Positions 12,290-22,600 of a stretch of 64,000 nucleotides of DNA are shown piece by piece (position 1 is the first letter of the stretch; the number at the start of each line of letters is the position of its first letter). The DNA comes from Rhodamnia argentea (taxonomy: Eukaryota > Streptophyta > Magnoliopsida > Myrtales > Myrtaceae): the NCBI RefSeq assembly GCF_020921035.1, contig NC_063160.1:20805595-20869594 (forward strand), given 5' to 3'. The notes below the pieces were generated by a model. The model saw nothing but the letters and a program-made list of their open reading frames with translations, was not told the origin of the DNA and made no database searches. The position numbers were made by a program, and so were the translations under genes.

Positions 12290-12800
12290 TCGAACACTCG
12301 ATCGAAACCACACGATCACATTAAACCTTCCAATCAATCGATCTAAACCACATGATCTTGCTAAACTTCTCGATTAACAGATCGGGACCACACGATCTCA
12401 CTATACTTTCGCGATTAACAAATCGAAACCACACAATCTTCCTAAACCTTCCGATTAACAGATCGGAACTACACGACCTTCCTAAACTTCCCAATCACTC
12501 AATCGAGACCACAGATCTAATCATACTGAAGCAATATCCAATCGGAACCACACGATTAACTCATACTAAAGCAACGATCAATCGAGACCACCCGATTAAA
12601 TCATACTAAAGCAATTAATCAATCGGGACCACACGATTAAATTATCATAAAGTAATAATTAATCGGGACCACACAATTAAATCATCATAAAGTAACAATC
12701 AATCTAGATCACACGATTCAATCATATTAAAGCAACGATCAATTGGAACCACACGATTGAATCATCATAAAGCAACCATCAATTACACCCACACGATCAA
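12290..12800. repeat. Minisatellite 2 in the LTR (unit about 40 bases, core GGGACCACACGATTAA)
   Basis: About thirteen units follow each other with a spacing near 40 bases, each with a variant of AATCGGGACCACACGAT followed by an AT-rich stretch such as CATAAAGCAA. Units in the right half resemble one another most. Open frames across this block are a by-product of the repeat. Confidence 0.8.
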
Positions 12801-14154
12801 ACACTTGATGAATTTATGAAATCTAGGCCACCCGATCTATCACATACCCTAAAATTCGGTCAAAGCATATCAAGAACACAACCAAGCAATTTCCCAACAA
12901 AAACTCTCCAATCTAACACCATTAGCATCCTAACAACCTAATCAAGATTTAGAAACTTGCTTCCTTTAAAAATCTAGCAAAACCTACGGCCAAAATGCTG
13001 GAAAAATCGAGATCTAAGGGGCGGCGTCCCCTCGACCGGCGCTCGGCTCCACAGCAGTTCTGCGACAACGGTGGCTTCAACGGCGACGATTGGACCTTCG
13101 GTGGTAGTTGGCGATTCAAGGTGTGGCGGGCGGTGGCTAGGCCGTGGTTCGGCGGTGGTGGCAGTGGTTCAATGGTGGTTTAGTAGGGTGAGTGAGGGAG
13201 AGAAAAAGTGAGAGAAAGTTGTCCAATAATGAAGAAAATGAAGATGACAAGTGGATATAATAGGTTAGGATATTTTTAGGAAAGATATTTTGGGCTAAAA
13301 TTATTGGTTTTGCAATGATGAGATAGGGACTTGTGGGGTCCACCAATAATTCAATTCATTTCCTCTCTTAAAGCACAATAAGGGCACCTTGGTAATTTGC
13401 TGCACAAGTGGGTACCTCCAATAATTCAGCCACTAAAGGTAAATGACCGAAATGTCCTTTGACCAAATTAAAGAGATGGGCATTTTCTAAGGGTAAATGG
13501 GTCTTTTCCCATTTTCAATCCAAATTTCACTTTTCTAAATACTTTGGGGCAAACCACGAAATACCCATAGTTCGGATGAGGCGACGTCCAAAACATTGCT
13601 ATTGGAAATCCTTGAAAGTTTGACGTCCAATTTCGAATTTCGATTTGTGGTCAATATTGATCAATTGAAATTTTAGTGTATCTCAAATTAACATGCGGCT
13701 TTTAGGAGTTACGCGTATCGACCCGTGATTATTATCACGTTTAAGAGTTACTCGAGCCATGGCAATTTTGGTTGTCATGTAATTGTGAGGGTCAATCACT
13801 AGTCCCGATGAACACGATTGTTAGAGAATAATTTAGGGACGTTCGGAACCCATACATAGTCAAACGGAATTACTCTTGATCCAATCGTAGAGTATTAACA
13901 AATCGTTTCTTAACCTCTCTAGGACGGATCTATAATGGTCCAAAATATTTCCTCGACAATCCTTATGGCCAAAGAGTCAATCCAGGATCAAGTTCTTAGG
14001 TCCATGTACTTGATTTTCCTAACTAGCCATTCTCCATTGGTTAGTCTTCTAAAAAAGAATCAATCTAAGTGAGATTTAATTGGAATACATGAATGAGATA
14101 TTTCATTCATTCAAAGCTTCGAAAGTGGGTTGAAATTCAGGATGTCACATATCT

Positions 14155-14806
14155 AGACCTTAGAAACTCGTGGAACATGGCTGGAAAATAGAGAGATTCA
14201 TGATAGATCTGAAATTACAAGTCTTTTCTAAGCTTTAGCTCTCTAGGATGCACTATTGTAGTCACCCTTATGTCTCGCCCTGACTAGTACCACGAGACCC
14301 TAAAGGCATGTGCAAACAATATATGAAATGTCTCAAACCTGTATTCATGTTTTCATACGCTTTGCCAATAATGGAGCTAAGAATTTCAATCTTCTGTACA
14401 TGCTACGACGAAATAAAAGAAACCCTTTCCGCCTTGAAAACGTCGAGAGTTTTTCACACTATTTTCTTGGTCTGTAAAGATGATAGAACTATCCAGACTC
14501 TCCCTCTCTACTCTCTCCTGCGAGGCAATATCGAGCGATCTTGAACGGCGAACTACTTAAATTTGGTCATCTACATAAGACCATCATCTCATCTTTCCTC
14601 TCCTTGTCCTGGTTGAATCTACCATTTCCATTTTCCTCAAGATGGCATAAGCCGGTGTCGTATACAACATGAGATTGATAAATATATTACTACAGTATCA
14701 ACAGGACAGAGCTCACTTCATTGCTAGAGAGTGAGGTCTTCAGGTGTGGTACTGCGAGAGTTGATAGGGCTCCGGGCCTCACGCTCGAGCATTATGGGCC
14801 GAAAAT
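14155..14806 (+). pseudogene. Continuation of the decayed SEC14 3'-flank copy, right of the solo LTR
   Basis: From about 14560 (TTGGTCATCTACATAA) to 14806 (CGAGCATTATGGGCCGAAAA) this matches 9330-9495, with shared TATTAC.ACAG.ATCA and TGCGAGAGTTGATA. It shows that the LTR landed inside the duplicated flank. The 400 bases just right of the LTR have no clear match and hold no gene. Confidence 0.55.
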
Positions 14807-15192
14807 CACAGAGGCTCGCACAAGGCCTCTATAGGCCGCGCAATTAGGTCGGTCCAAGTTACGTTCAGATCCTGATTACTGGAGCTTGAAGCTTCAAAGA
14901 TCGTGAACTAACAGATGCTAGACTAGCTGATGTCCAAGTCACAGAACTCAACACTGTTCAAAAGAAAAAAAAAAAACGTGGTCTGCCAATGGTAAAGGAA
15001 CTAAAAAAGTCCTGATGAAAGAAATAGACTGGTGGGAAAAAAGGAATGATGCTGTCATTTACCAAACTCCACGGCCTATCAACTTGCGCTTTGGCGTTTC
15101 CTCGGACAGGGAAGTTCTGCCCAAAGTATGTGAAAAAGCCAAAAAAAAGGAAGAGATTGCAAGTGGGCATTGCAAAAAAAAAACAGGGAGAA

Positions 15193-15375
15193 ACGAGAAA
15201 AGTCTCGAGGGATGACGCTTTCGTTTTCCAGGTGGTGCCCCATTATACTTTTCTTCACTGTGAAGGTAAGTTCCCCAACGAGGCATCTCCAGAATCACAC
15301 CTTCTCCAAAATCCCATTCGCTCCATCCCCAGACTTTCACGACACCCAGAAAGAGAGACAGAGAGAGAGAGAAAG
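15193..15375 (+). repeat. Segment X, copy 2 (paired with 9725-9870)
   Basis: This is the second copy of the segment described at 9725-9870. It retains the AAG|GTAAGT donor consensus. A 191-codon open frame from a non-family start (15046-15621) covers it, but nothing outside the repeated part supports coding. It follows the SEC14 3'-flank copy as copy 1 follows the original, so both belong to one duplicated unit of several kilobases. Confidence 0.5.
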
Positions 15376-15639
15376 ATGAAAACTTCATGTTGTGAGAATT
15401 CTCTGTACATGTATAGGGAGAAATTCGTAAAAGATGACAGAGAGCCTGGGAACTGCAGACTCCCCGCGTTTTTCCATTTTGTTTCCCGTGATGTTCGATT
15501 ACTTCTGGTGCCAGAAACGAGATGGGGTCGTCCGCTGTTCCCGTACATAGACAAGAGAGAAGAAGTGACGCGGATTTGCTCCAGATTCCTTCGCCATGAC
15601 GATTTGCTTAACCTTGGATAAGAACAATAACAATTAACA

Positions 15640-16490
15640 AAAAGGAGAAGGCAAAAGAAGAAACCTTTGAAGGGCGCTGCTCATTTGATTTGACTAAATT
15701 TCTGTCGGGCGCATCACCCGATCCTCGCGACCATCTCCCCTGCTTCTTTTCCGTCGCAGTTTCAACTTTCAAGCAATGACGTCACCTCCAAGCTAGGCGG
15801 AAAAAGGCCGGGGGGAGTGCGATGGCGCATGTCGAAAGTTGATAGGTGGGCCTGTGCGGGCCCCAGAGGGCCTTCCGTGGGCCCCTGCTGACCCACGAGG
15901 GCCCAGTCATTATCTCGCACGATCGATCTTCTGTTCTATCGTGGCATATTCTCTCCTTTTGGGATATCCCCTCTTTCATTTTTTTGATGTCCGATTAGAT
16001 TTTCTGAACATAATTCGCTCGTTTCGAAAGCACGTTTCGACGAGAAAGGTCGGATTGGTAACTCGCCTCGCGATATATCTTTTCTCGAAATTCGAATAAA
16101 CTCTCAAGACGACTCGATTCGATTCGGATTATTCAATGAACCGATCATCAATCAGAATTTCAAGATAGAAGGTAATCAAAATAAGTGGTGGGTTTTGCGT
16201 CAACATCCAACTCGAGTTGGCGTTTAAGAGTGATACTCCAAAGAAGTAAACACGTTCACATACTTTTCGTCACTCGTCGAAAAGGAGGAAAAGGAAAAAG
16301 ATTACTTTTTCATCGCCAAATCACTCAGCATGAACGTGTGTATGTCCTTTGCTTTTGTTTATTATGTCAAATTTCCAACGACGCATCCACGCTGCTATCC
16401 TCATTAGTCAAGACACCTGCATGTCAAGCGAAGAAACGAGTGTCCGAATAAATGGATTATGTATTTTGTACACGAGTTAGGGAGACGTAC
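15640..16490. other. Spacer without recognised gene
   Basis: No coding region, RNA gene or repeat is recognised. A GC-rich patch at about 15790-15910 (GGGCCC-rich) carries no convincing reading frame. Confidence 0.35.
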
Positions 16491-16494
16491 AAGT

Positions 16495-17012
16495 CATAAA
16501 CATATTGCATTGATATCAAGTAGATCATAAATCTTTTATTTGAATCAATTTAGTCCTAAATATTTTTGCATTGGTACCAATTGAGTCAATATAACAAATT
16601 TTAGTCGAAAATCGCTGATATGGACATCATCCGTTCTATGTTGCGAGGGCGGTGCTTACATGGAAATTTTTTTAACAATAAATTTTAATTATTTTTTCTT
16701 TCATTTTTCTTTCTTTCATTTTGGTCGACGACACGCCGATCGCTGCAAGCCCTCGCCTACTCCAAAGGCCTTGCCAAGATCTAGTGAGGGCTTGCTGGCA
16801 CTCACACAGTAGCCCGTGAGGACAACGAAAATAGAAAAAATAGTTAGAACTTCAGTTTTAACAAAATATATTAAAGAATGCTCACGTCAGCAATTTTCGG
16901 CTAAATGGTTTGATGGATTGAACTAATACCAATGCAAAAATATTTAGGACTAAATTAGTCCAACTGAAAAATTTGAAACGGAAATGGTACCATTGCAATA
17001 AACTTATAATTT
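16495..17012. mobile_element. Non-autonomous inverted-repeat element, about 520 bases
   Basis: The ends form long imperfect inverted repeats of about 110 bases. On the left, AATTTAGTCCTAAATATTTT and TGCATTGGTACCAATT match, in reverse complement, right-hand AAAATATTTAGGACTAAATT and TGGTACCATTGCAATAAAC. The centre holds a GC-rich core (about 16725-16820, AAGCCCTCGCC...GTGAGGGCTTGC) flanked by AT-rich runs. It has no transposase frame. The superfamily cannot be named. Confidence 0.65.
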
Positions 17013-18370
17013 TTGTTTTTTGTACTTTTCCTTACAAGTTGTGTAAAAAATAGGCTCATGACCCTAATTGTTAAAAAACACAACGAAACTCGGGATAAGC
17101 TTTGGACTAGTAGGCAGTATATGAAACATGAATCCTACCATCAAGGAAAAACTATCCGGCCAATCCTAATTTTATGTAAAATTTCAATATAATTCTCGTG
17201 CTCAATTTTAGTCAGAAATTATCGACGTAATGGTTAGCCATGCAAAGGTGATAGATTCAACGGCTCTTCACTGCCTTGGGAACCAATTGTTGATTCTGTT
17301 TTTTTTTTTTTTTTCAATGGCCATTCCAAGTTGCGTTGGACGATGGTTAAAAGGGAGGGGGTAGGCCATAAACGATTTGGCCTAAGCGTGAGGCAGGAGG
17401 GACACACGAAAACTGCGAACCGACAGCCTGAGCACCGGCCCCTGGAGTGTTTCCGCATGGTCCAATCCAGGACAATCTGCACGCAATGTTAAGAACGCAT
17501 GGTGAATCTTTTCAATTTATTTGTCGGAACAGGAGACGAGGACATTAGTACACATATTACTGAGTTTCTTCGCTTATTTAATTTTCAAATTCCCCCCAGA
17601 TCTTCATTATTATTTTTTTAGGTTATTATCACGACCCAAGCGAATTTTTTTTACTACACAAAATCACAAACTAATATACTCATTAATTTTCGTTAAATTT
17701 TACCATCAAATTACTGAGCGATAACATGTGTCGGTTGACGGGTTATCCATTTGAGGTTTTTACCTTACGTCTATCGCCGACGTACCAATTTAAAAAAATT
17801 TGTCGTATTAATCCAATTTAACGAAAATCTACGGATGATATATTTGTACTAAGTTTATTTACTTTTCGGATTTACTTGCTTTGTGAGATTTTTATTTTTA
17901 TTTTGAAGTGATATATATCTTTTTTTTATATGAAATTGAGATTTTTTTTTGGCAAAAAAAAAAATATGCTCGAATTTCGAAAAAAGAAAAGCAGAAGCGC
18001 AAAACTTATAGCCGCGAGACAACGATACCCACACTTTTCAGACGACCAAAAAACAAGATGTGCAAACTTCTATTTGGAGACGAGATTTTCCAACCCTCGA
18101 TTTTTTTCTGTCTAAGCGAGATCGCGAATTCGCTCGATATCGTCAATCTGGAGCACTACGCCGATTCACGAACCTTGACCTGTGGATTTTGGACAGCTCC
18201 TCTCCTGCTCTCGCCGAAACAAACAAATTCTCGTGTCCGAAGAGCAAAGAGCGGGGTGTTTTATTAGTGGCCAGAGAAGCGATGCCGTCTGGGCCTTCCC
18301 AACATACCATTTGTAGATGACAACGTCGTTCACCACATCAACTTACATGGATAGACTCCTTTAATTGTAT
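17013..18370. other. AT-rich spacer
   Basis: No gene is recognised. A poly-T run lies at about 17299-17314. The stretch 17620-17860 (GGTTATTATCACGA..., AATCCAATTTAACGAAAAT) resembles a worn copy of the inverted-repeat element at 19781-20184. Open frames on either strand are short and A/T- or K-rich. Confidence 0.35.
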
Positions 18371-18372
18371 AT

Positions 18373-19266
18373 ACGCTGTATTTGTTCCACAAAAAAATAC
18401 GATATTTTTTAAAAATACTTTTTCGAAAGTCAATTTAAAAAAATAATAATAATATTTTGTGGTATTTAGCTAAGATCTAAAGAATAATAATATTTTTTTA
18501 TGTTTGGCTGAGACTTAAAAATAATCTGAAAAATATGTTTCGTCGTTTGATAAGAAAAATCTAATTTTATTTTTTGCATTCATTTAATCGAAAACTTTGA
18601 TGTAAACAACGGTCATCCTACGTGACATAATTGACGCTAATGTAGATAATTACTTTAATGATCAATTTTTTAATAATTATTTTATTTTATTTTTTATTTT
18701 TTCTTTCCTTTCCTCTCCTTTTCTTTTCCTCCTTCCTCTATTGCGATTGGCGACTTGCTGGTGACAGCCACAGGTAAAGCTCGAGCTCTTTGGTGCCACC
18801 CGCGTTTGGGGTTGTCATCGGCGATCGCCGAAGCCCGACGACCCGCAGAGGAAGAAGGAAAAGAGAAAATTATTATTTTCTTACTTATGATCTAAATGGA
18901 TCCAGGCACGGGAGCCAAAGTCCCGAGGCTCGGTGTCGATATTACTGTGTATGAAGTCTCAAGCACGGGCACTAGTGTCCCGAGCCCGGCCTCGATGGAC
19001 CCGAGCCTAGGCGCCGAAGATCCGTTCTCACTGTCAAGAGCAATGAGAACAAGCATTGGGATTTTCTTCCCCAAGCTCAAAGCTACTTGTCCAAGCCCGA
19101 AAAATGTTTTCCGCTTTTTAAAAAGAAATTCATTTTCCTAAATTTAAGCTTTGATAAGGAAACATTTTTCATCGGCCAGTAGAAAAGTATTTTCGGTCGA
19201 CTCATTTTCTCAACCAATCGGAACGAGGGAGATGTTTTTCCAATAAAGATTTCTCCCGAAACAAAT
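18373..19266. mobile_element. Harbinger/Tourist-like non-autonomous element, copy A
   Basis: The left end has TGTATTTGTTCCAC...TTTTTCGAAAGTC and the right end TTTTTCCAATAAAG...CCCGAAACAAAT, in inverted orientation. The interior shares two GC-rich blocks with the element at 41137-42024: GGCGACTTGCTGGTGACAGC near 18749, and GCACGGGCACTAGTGTCCCG near 18963. End positions are approximate. It has no transposase. Confidence 0.5.
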
Positions 19267-19780
19267 AAAAGAAAAACCGTAATTTCATGCATTTTCTCGG
19301 GATTTGGCCAATTAAGCAAGCGCCACGAAAAATATCCATAAATAAGGCGGTGCATCATGATGAACGGGTGCAAAGATGGCCCTTCAATAACATCGGGTCG
19401 AAATCAAGGGCCGAGGATGCAGGGGACGGGTGCGAATACTCGGGCGAGAAATCAAAAAGGGGGCCCCGACCCGACACCAACTCACGCGCCTGTCCCTACA
19501 ATCCCATTAGATTTTGCTTTTCCCAACGTGATCGCGTCGCGTCACTGATTCAGTGTACGTCCCCTACGTTTTCGTTACCCAATTATTTTTACTTCCCCCC
19601 CTCCCCCCACACAAAAAAACAAGTGATCTCCGGATCTACTGCAGTTGCGGTGAAGCATACGAAGCGCTCCCGGCAACCATGTCCTTTCTCCTTTTACACT
19701 CTATTCTAAGCTATTAAACTAATTTGAAAACAAAACCTTATTAACAAAAATGTCCTAATTCCTAAAACACATTTATTAAA
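19267..19780. other. Spacer without recognised gene
   Basis: A GC-richer segment (19370-19680) has open frames of 60-140 codons, but none resembles a known protein and composition changes abruptly along them. Confidence 0.3.
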
Positions 19781-20184
19781 GGGTTAATATCGCGAAAACC
19801 TCTAAATTGATATACCCGTGAGAAATTTATCCTAAATTGATTCTTGACCATCAAAAATTCCCGTGTCGATATATCCGTGACAAATTTACTCCAAAACTAA
19901 TTTTTTTCACCACGAATAATTCCAAATCGGTACATCTGCGACAAATTCGCCATTCGTTAAATTGGATTAATACCACGAAAAATTTCCAACCGATGCACCT
20001 CTATCCCAAACTAGTACGTCCGTGAACCGCCATGTGTCATCTAATTCAAGAATTTGACGTTAGATTTAACGAAAATAAACGGAGGGTAAATTTGTTATAA
20101 ACGTACCAATTTGAGATTTTTTATATTCAAAAAATAATTCGGGATAAATTTATCACATGTGTATGGGGTTTTCCGTGGTAACCC
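19781..20184. mobile_element. MITE-like inverted-repeat element, about 400 bases
   Basis: It starts GGGTTAATATCGCGAAAACC and ends, read on the opposite strand, GGGTTACCACGGAAAACCCC. Inner parts such as TTGATATACCCGTGAGAAAT recur as imperfect inverted copies. It has no coding capacity. Confidence 0.65.
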
Positions 20185-20232
20185 TTCATTGAATGCCGCG
20201 TGAAAAGAATCCCATCTTTCCCTAACATCTTT

Positions 20233-20645
20233 GAAAAATGATACAAATGATTTCTAAACTTTGACTCAATATGCAATGTAATCTATGATTTTTAATTTGA
20301 CAAATAGAATTTAAGAGCTTTAATCCAATATGCGATGTGATTCCTAAACTTTTCATTTGTTTAATGTGATCCTCGAATTTTTGGAACATATTCAACTAAG
20401 TCCCTAAACTATAAAAAAAAAGTGGTCAAAGTCTTCCCCGAACTTGAATTAGTGGAAGGACTACATTAAACATCTTTCTATGGTTTAGTGGCTAAATTGA
20501 ACATGTTCTAAAAGTTCATGATCATATTAGCCAAATTGAAAGTTCATGTACTAAATTATATACCGGGGATAAAATTAAAAGTTCGGATACCACACCGCAT
20601 AATAAATCAAAGTTGAATGACCATTTATATGATTATCCTCATTTT
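20233..20645. mobile_element. MITE-like element, family with 52845-53243
   Basis: The left arm (AAAAATGATACAAATGATTTCTAAACTT) and right arm (AAAGTTGAATGACCATTTATATGATTATCCTCATTT) are imperfect inverted repeats of more than 120 bases. Both arms contain repeated 'TCAATATGCAATGTG' and 'CTAAACTTTT' words. The element at 52845-53243 has the same ends and words. Confidence 0.6.
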
Positions 20646-21833
20646 CTCATGTCGTGCATAGTATATGTAGATGTACCAAACTGAATTTCAAGATTTGATC
20701 TACATATTAGTCAGCTCCAATCAGCATAAGAGATTTGGCGTCTCGTTTCTATCAACGTAAAAGACTGATTTGGTCATAATGACGTCAAAATTGCGCACGT
20801 AACGTAAATTCTGTATGATTCATGATAGACCCACGAGAGGCTGTAGCATCTTAAAACTGCTTAACAAGACCAAACGAAAATCACATGTTAACCGCACATC
20901 CCTATGCTTTGTTATGAAAACAATGCTGTTTGGTTAGATAAGTTAAAGGAGGGTTACGTAAGTTCAGCCAAAATTTGAACTGTTTCTCGACAAGAAGCTG
21001 CAGACCCATTAAGTGAATGTGCGCATTGACATTTTTTTCCTCAAATCCATCATTTTGTACGTGCCCTAAATTATTTCTGTTCTTCTTTTTTTGTCGGAAG
21101 CCCTAAAGTATTCATACCATCTTCTTCTTTTTTTTTCCGTAGGCGTTCACAAGAACGGACGCCTAATTTCGAAACAGCCGAATTTAGACAAATTGCAGAG
21201 CGGGTCGCGCTTTGAAAACGACGTCAGTCGAAGTGACCATCTTTATGATTACTGTCGAGAAACCTAGGTAAGATAATTACTCCAAGTGCTTAATTAACAT
21301 CGTCTTTCTCGGACCAAGAGGAAGAGACAGAGAGACAGAGAGACAGAGAGAGCGCTCTGCAATATCAATGAAAACGACGCAGTCAGTCAATAAAGATGAA
21401 AACTTTTACTCGCCAGTACCGTGCCGTCGAGACCTGGTACGGGGTTTAGCATCCGTTCTCGAACAAGAATCGCGAGAAACATATGGCGATGGAGATGGAG
21501 CTCTCGCAACCTTTTGTTTTTTTTTTTACAGTTTGGCTTTCTCCCGATCGACAGTTAAACCCAAGCTGCGATGGTGATCTGAGGAGAAGGGAAGGGGAGG
21601 GGGGGTGGCGTTTGTCGTTGTTGGTGACCAGCTGGATCTGGACGGTTGTGGAGTCTTCTCACCCCACCCAAACCTCACATGTCCCATCACCTTTTGCCAG
21701 CAACTTTTCCTTGCCATAGATTCCGAACTTCCTTCTCCTTTTTTTTCACCCCCATCATTTTCTCATTTTCACAAAAAGAATTCTCTCCCCCTCAATAATT
21801 TCATCCTGGTGACTAGTTGGCCTTGGCTTTGTC
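20646..21833. other. Upstream region of the bZIP gene
   Basis: No gene is recognised. A GA repeat (AGAGACAGAGAGACAGAGAG) lies near 21323-21352, and a CT-rich stretch precedes the TATA box at 21834. Short open frames near 21368-21720 look incidental. Confidence 0.35.
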
Positions 21834-21840
21834 TATAAAA
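21834..21840 (+). promoter_or_regulatory. TATA box of the bZIP gene
   Basis: TATAAAA lies in a GC/CT-rich context. It would place transcription start near 21865 and a leader of about 730 bases, which fits the long uORF-bearing leaders of S1 bZIP genes. Confidence 0.55.
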
Positions 21841-22111
21841 TCCACACTCCAACGTGATGAGCCCTCCCCCGCTTTTCCCATTTCCCGAGTGATAATCTGC
21901 AGCATCGTCCCTCTGTTCCTCTCTGCTGCTCCTTCCACTGCCAGGAGGGCCCCCATCTTCTTCCTCTTCTTCGTTGTTCTCTCTGGTTCAGGGTCTCGAC
22001 TCTGGTTTCTTGAATCAGATATCGGACTACCCGTTTGCTCCGTTAAGCTATTTAAACGTTCTTGGTTTCTGGGCAGTTCCAAATTCCTGGAGAGATATCG
22101 TTTCTCGACCC

Positions 22112-22152
22112 ATGAAAGTTGAATCTTGAACTGATTTTCCATGCTGGGTTGA
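22112..22152 (+). promoter_or_regulatory. Two minimal uORFs in the bZIP leader
   Basis: ATG at 22112 opens a 5-codon frame (MKVES) and ATG at 22141 a 3-codon frame (MLG). They come first in the leader and may tune scanning ahead of the sucrose-control uORF. Confidence 0.45.
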
Positions 22153-22236
22153 AGATTTCGAGCCCAGTCCGTGCCCCTACTACCCCACCTTTGTATTTCT
22201 TGGAAAAGTTGCGGTTCTTCTTCTTCTTCTGTCTTC

Positions 22237-22290
22237 ATGCTTAACCTCTTGTTCTTGATGTTTGAGATCCATGTCTCCAGTTCTTTGTGA
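22237..22290 (+). CDS. 17-codon uORF overlapping the sucrose-control uORF
   Basis: ATG at 22237 opens MLNLLFLMFEIHVSSSL and stops at 22290, inside the sucrose-control uORF (start 22271) in another frame. Ribosomes translating it would bypass the 22271 start. Overlapping uORFs of this kind are known in the Arabidopsis bZIP11 leader. The peptide itself need not matter. Confidence 0.5.
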   Translation: MLNLLFLMFEIHVSSSL

Positions 22291-22396
22291 AATCCTCCTC
22301 TCCGGGTGTATGATAAGTTCCTTATTCAGGCGCAGGACCCACCTAGTTCAATCCTTCTCCGTCGTCTTCCTCTACTGGTTGTACTACGTTTCATAA
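22271..22396 (+). CDS. Sucrose-control (SC) uORF peptide of the S1 bZIP leader, 41 residues
   Basis: The frame begins MSPVLCEILLSGCM and ends SVVFLYWLYYVS, the deeply conserved SC-peptide signature of S1-group bZIP transcripts. In Arabidopsis the nascent peptide stalls ribosomes at its stop codon when sucrose is high, which lowers translation of the main ORF. The conserved C-terminal YWLYYVS just before the stop at 22394-22396 is the part needed for stalling. The main start lies 204 bases downstream with no ATG between, so reinitiation or leaky scanning is possible. Identification rests on the peptide pattern and its position. Confidence 0.93.
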   Translation: MSPVLCEILLSGCMISSLFRRRTHLVQSFSVVFLYWLYYVS

Positions 22397-22600
22397 CGTC
22401 TGCAGAAATTCCCCATTAATCTAGCGACTCTATATCTATCTCCCTATTGTATCGCCATATCTATTTTCCCGAAATAATCCCAAATATTTGCATAACTAGT
22501 AGCTGGGTCCTGCTATAGGCCTTATAATTAATCTACCATCTGCTGGATATTGGGTCTCAAACAATCTGCTCAAAGCCACAAACTATTGGCAATCAATCTC

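Larger units (their letters stand above)
10937..14149 (-). mobile_element. Solo LTR of a Ty3/gypsy-like retrotransposon, TSD TATCT
   Basis: The element begins TGTCACTTCCCGAA and ends TTCAGGATGTCACA on the plus strand, so it has TG...CA termini with a 6-base inverted end (TGTCAC/GTGACA type). It is flanked by an exact 5-base target duplication, TATCT, at 10932-10936 and 14150-14154. In the minus orientation it reads TGTGACATCCTGAATTTC...GGGAAGTGACA, an LTR start and end seen in large Ty3/gypsy (Del/Tekay-type) plant elements. No direct copy of one end occurs near the other, and there is no reverse transcriptase or integrase, so a 3213-base solo LTR left by LTR-LTR recombination is the best reading. 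It holds two tandem-repeat blocks and an open frame, annotated separately. The lineage name is inferred. Confidence 0.75.

Noticed and set aside
12352..12609. 85-codon frame with apparent peptide repeats
   Set aside because: The repeats are the translated minisatellite 2; no start context or family supports a protein.
12290..12800. CRISPR-like array of 40-base spacing
   Set aside because: Units vary throughout with no constant repeat/unique spacer pattern, and the DNA is plant nuclear; it is a degenerate minisatellite in an LTR.
15046..15621. 191-codon plus-strand frame
   Set aside because: It crosses segment X and GA-rich sequence, shows no domain, and its similarity to 9660-9962 is limited to the duplicated DNA block.
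21817..22238. Frames of 101 (+) and 141 (-) codons in the bZIP leader
   Set aside because: The plus frame has no ATG start at its beginning and covers leader sequence; the minus frame is antisense to the leader. Neither resembles a protein.
22550..22600. Upstream extension of the bZIP frame by 17 codons
   Set aside because: The extension begins with TTG, not ATG; the ATG at 22601 gives the MGSSSGTSSGS start usual for this family.
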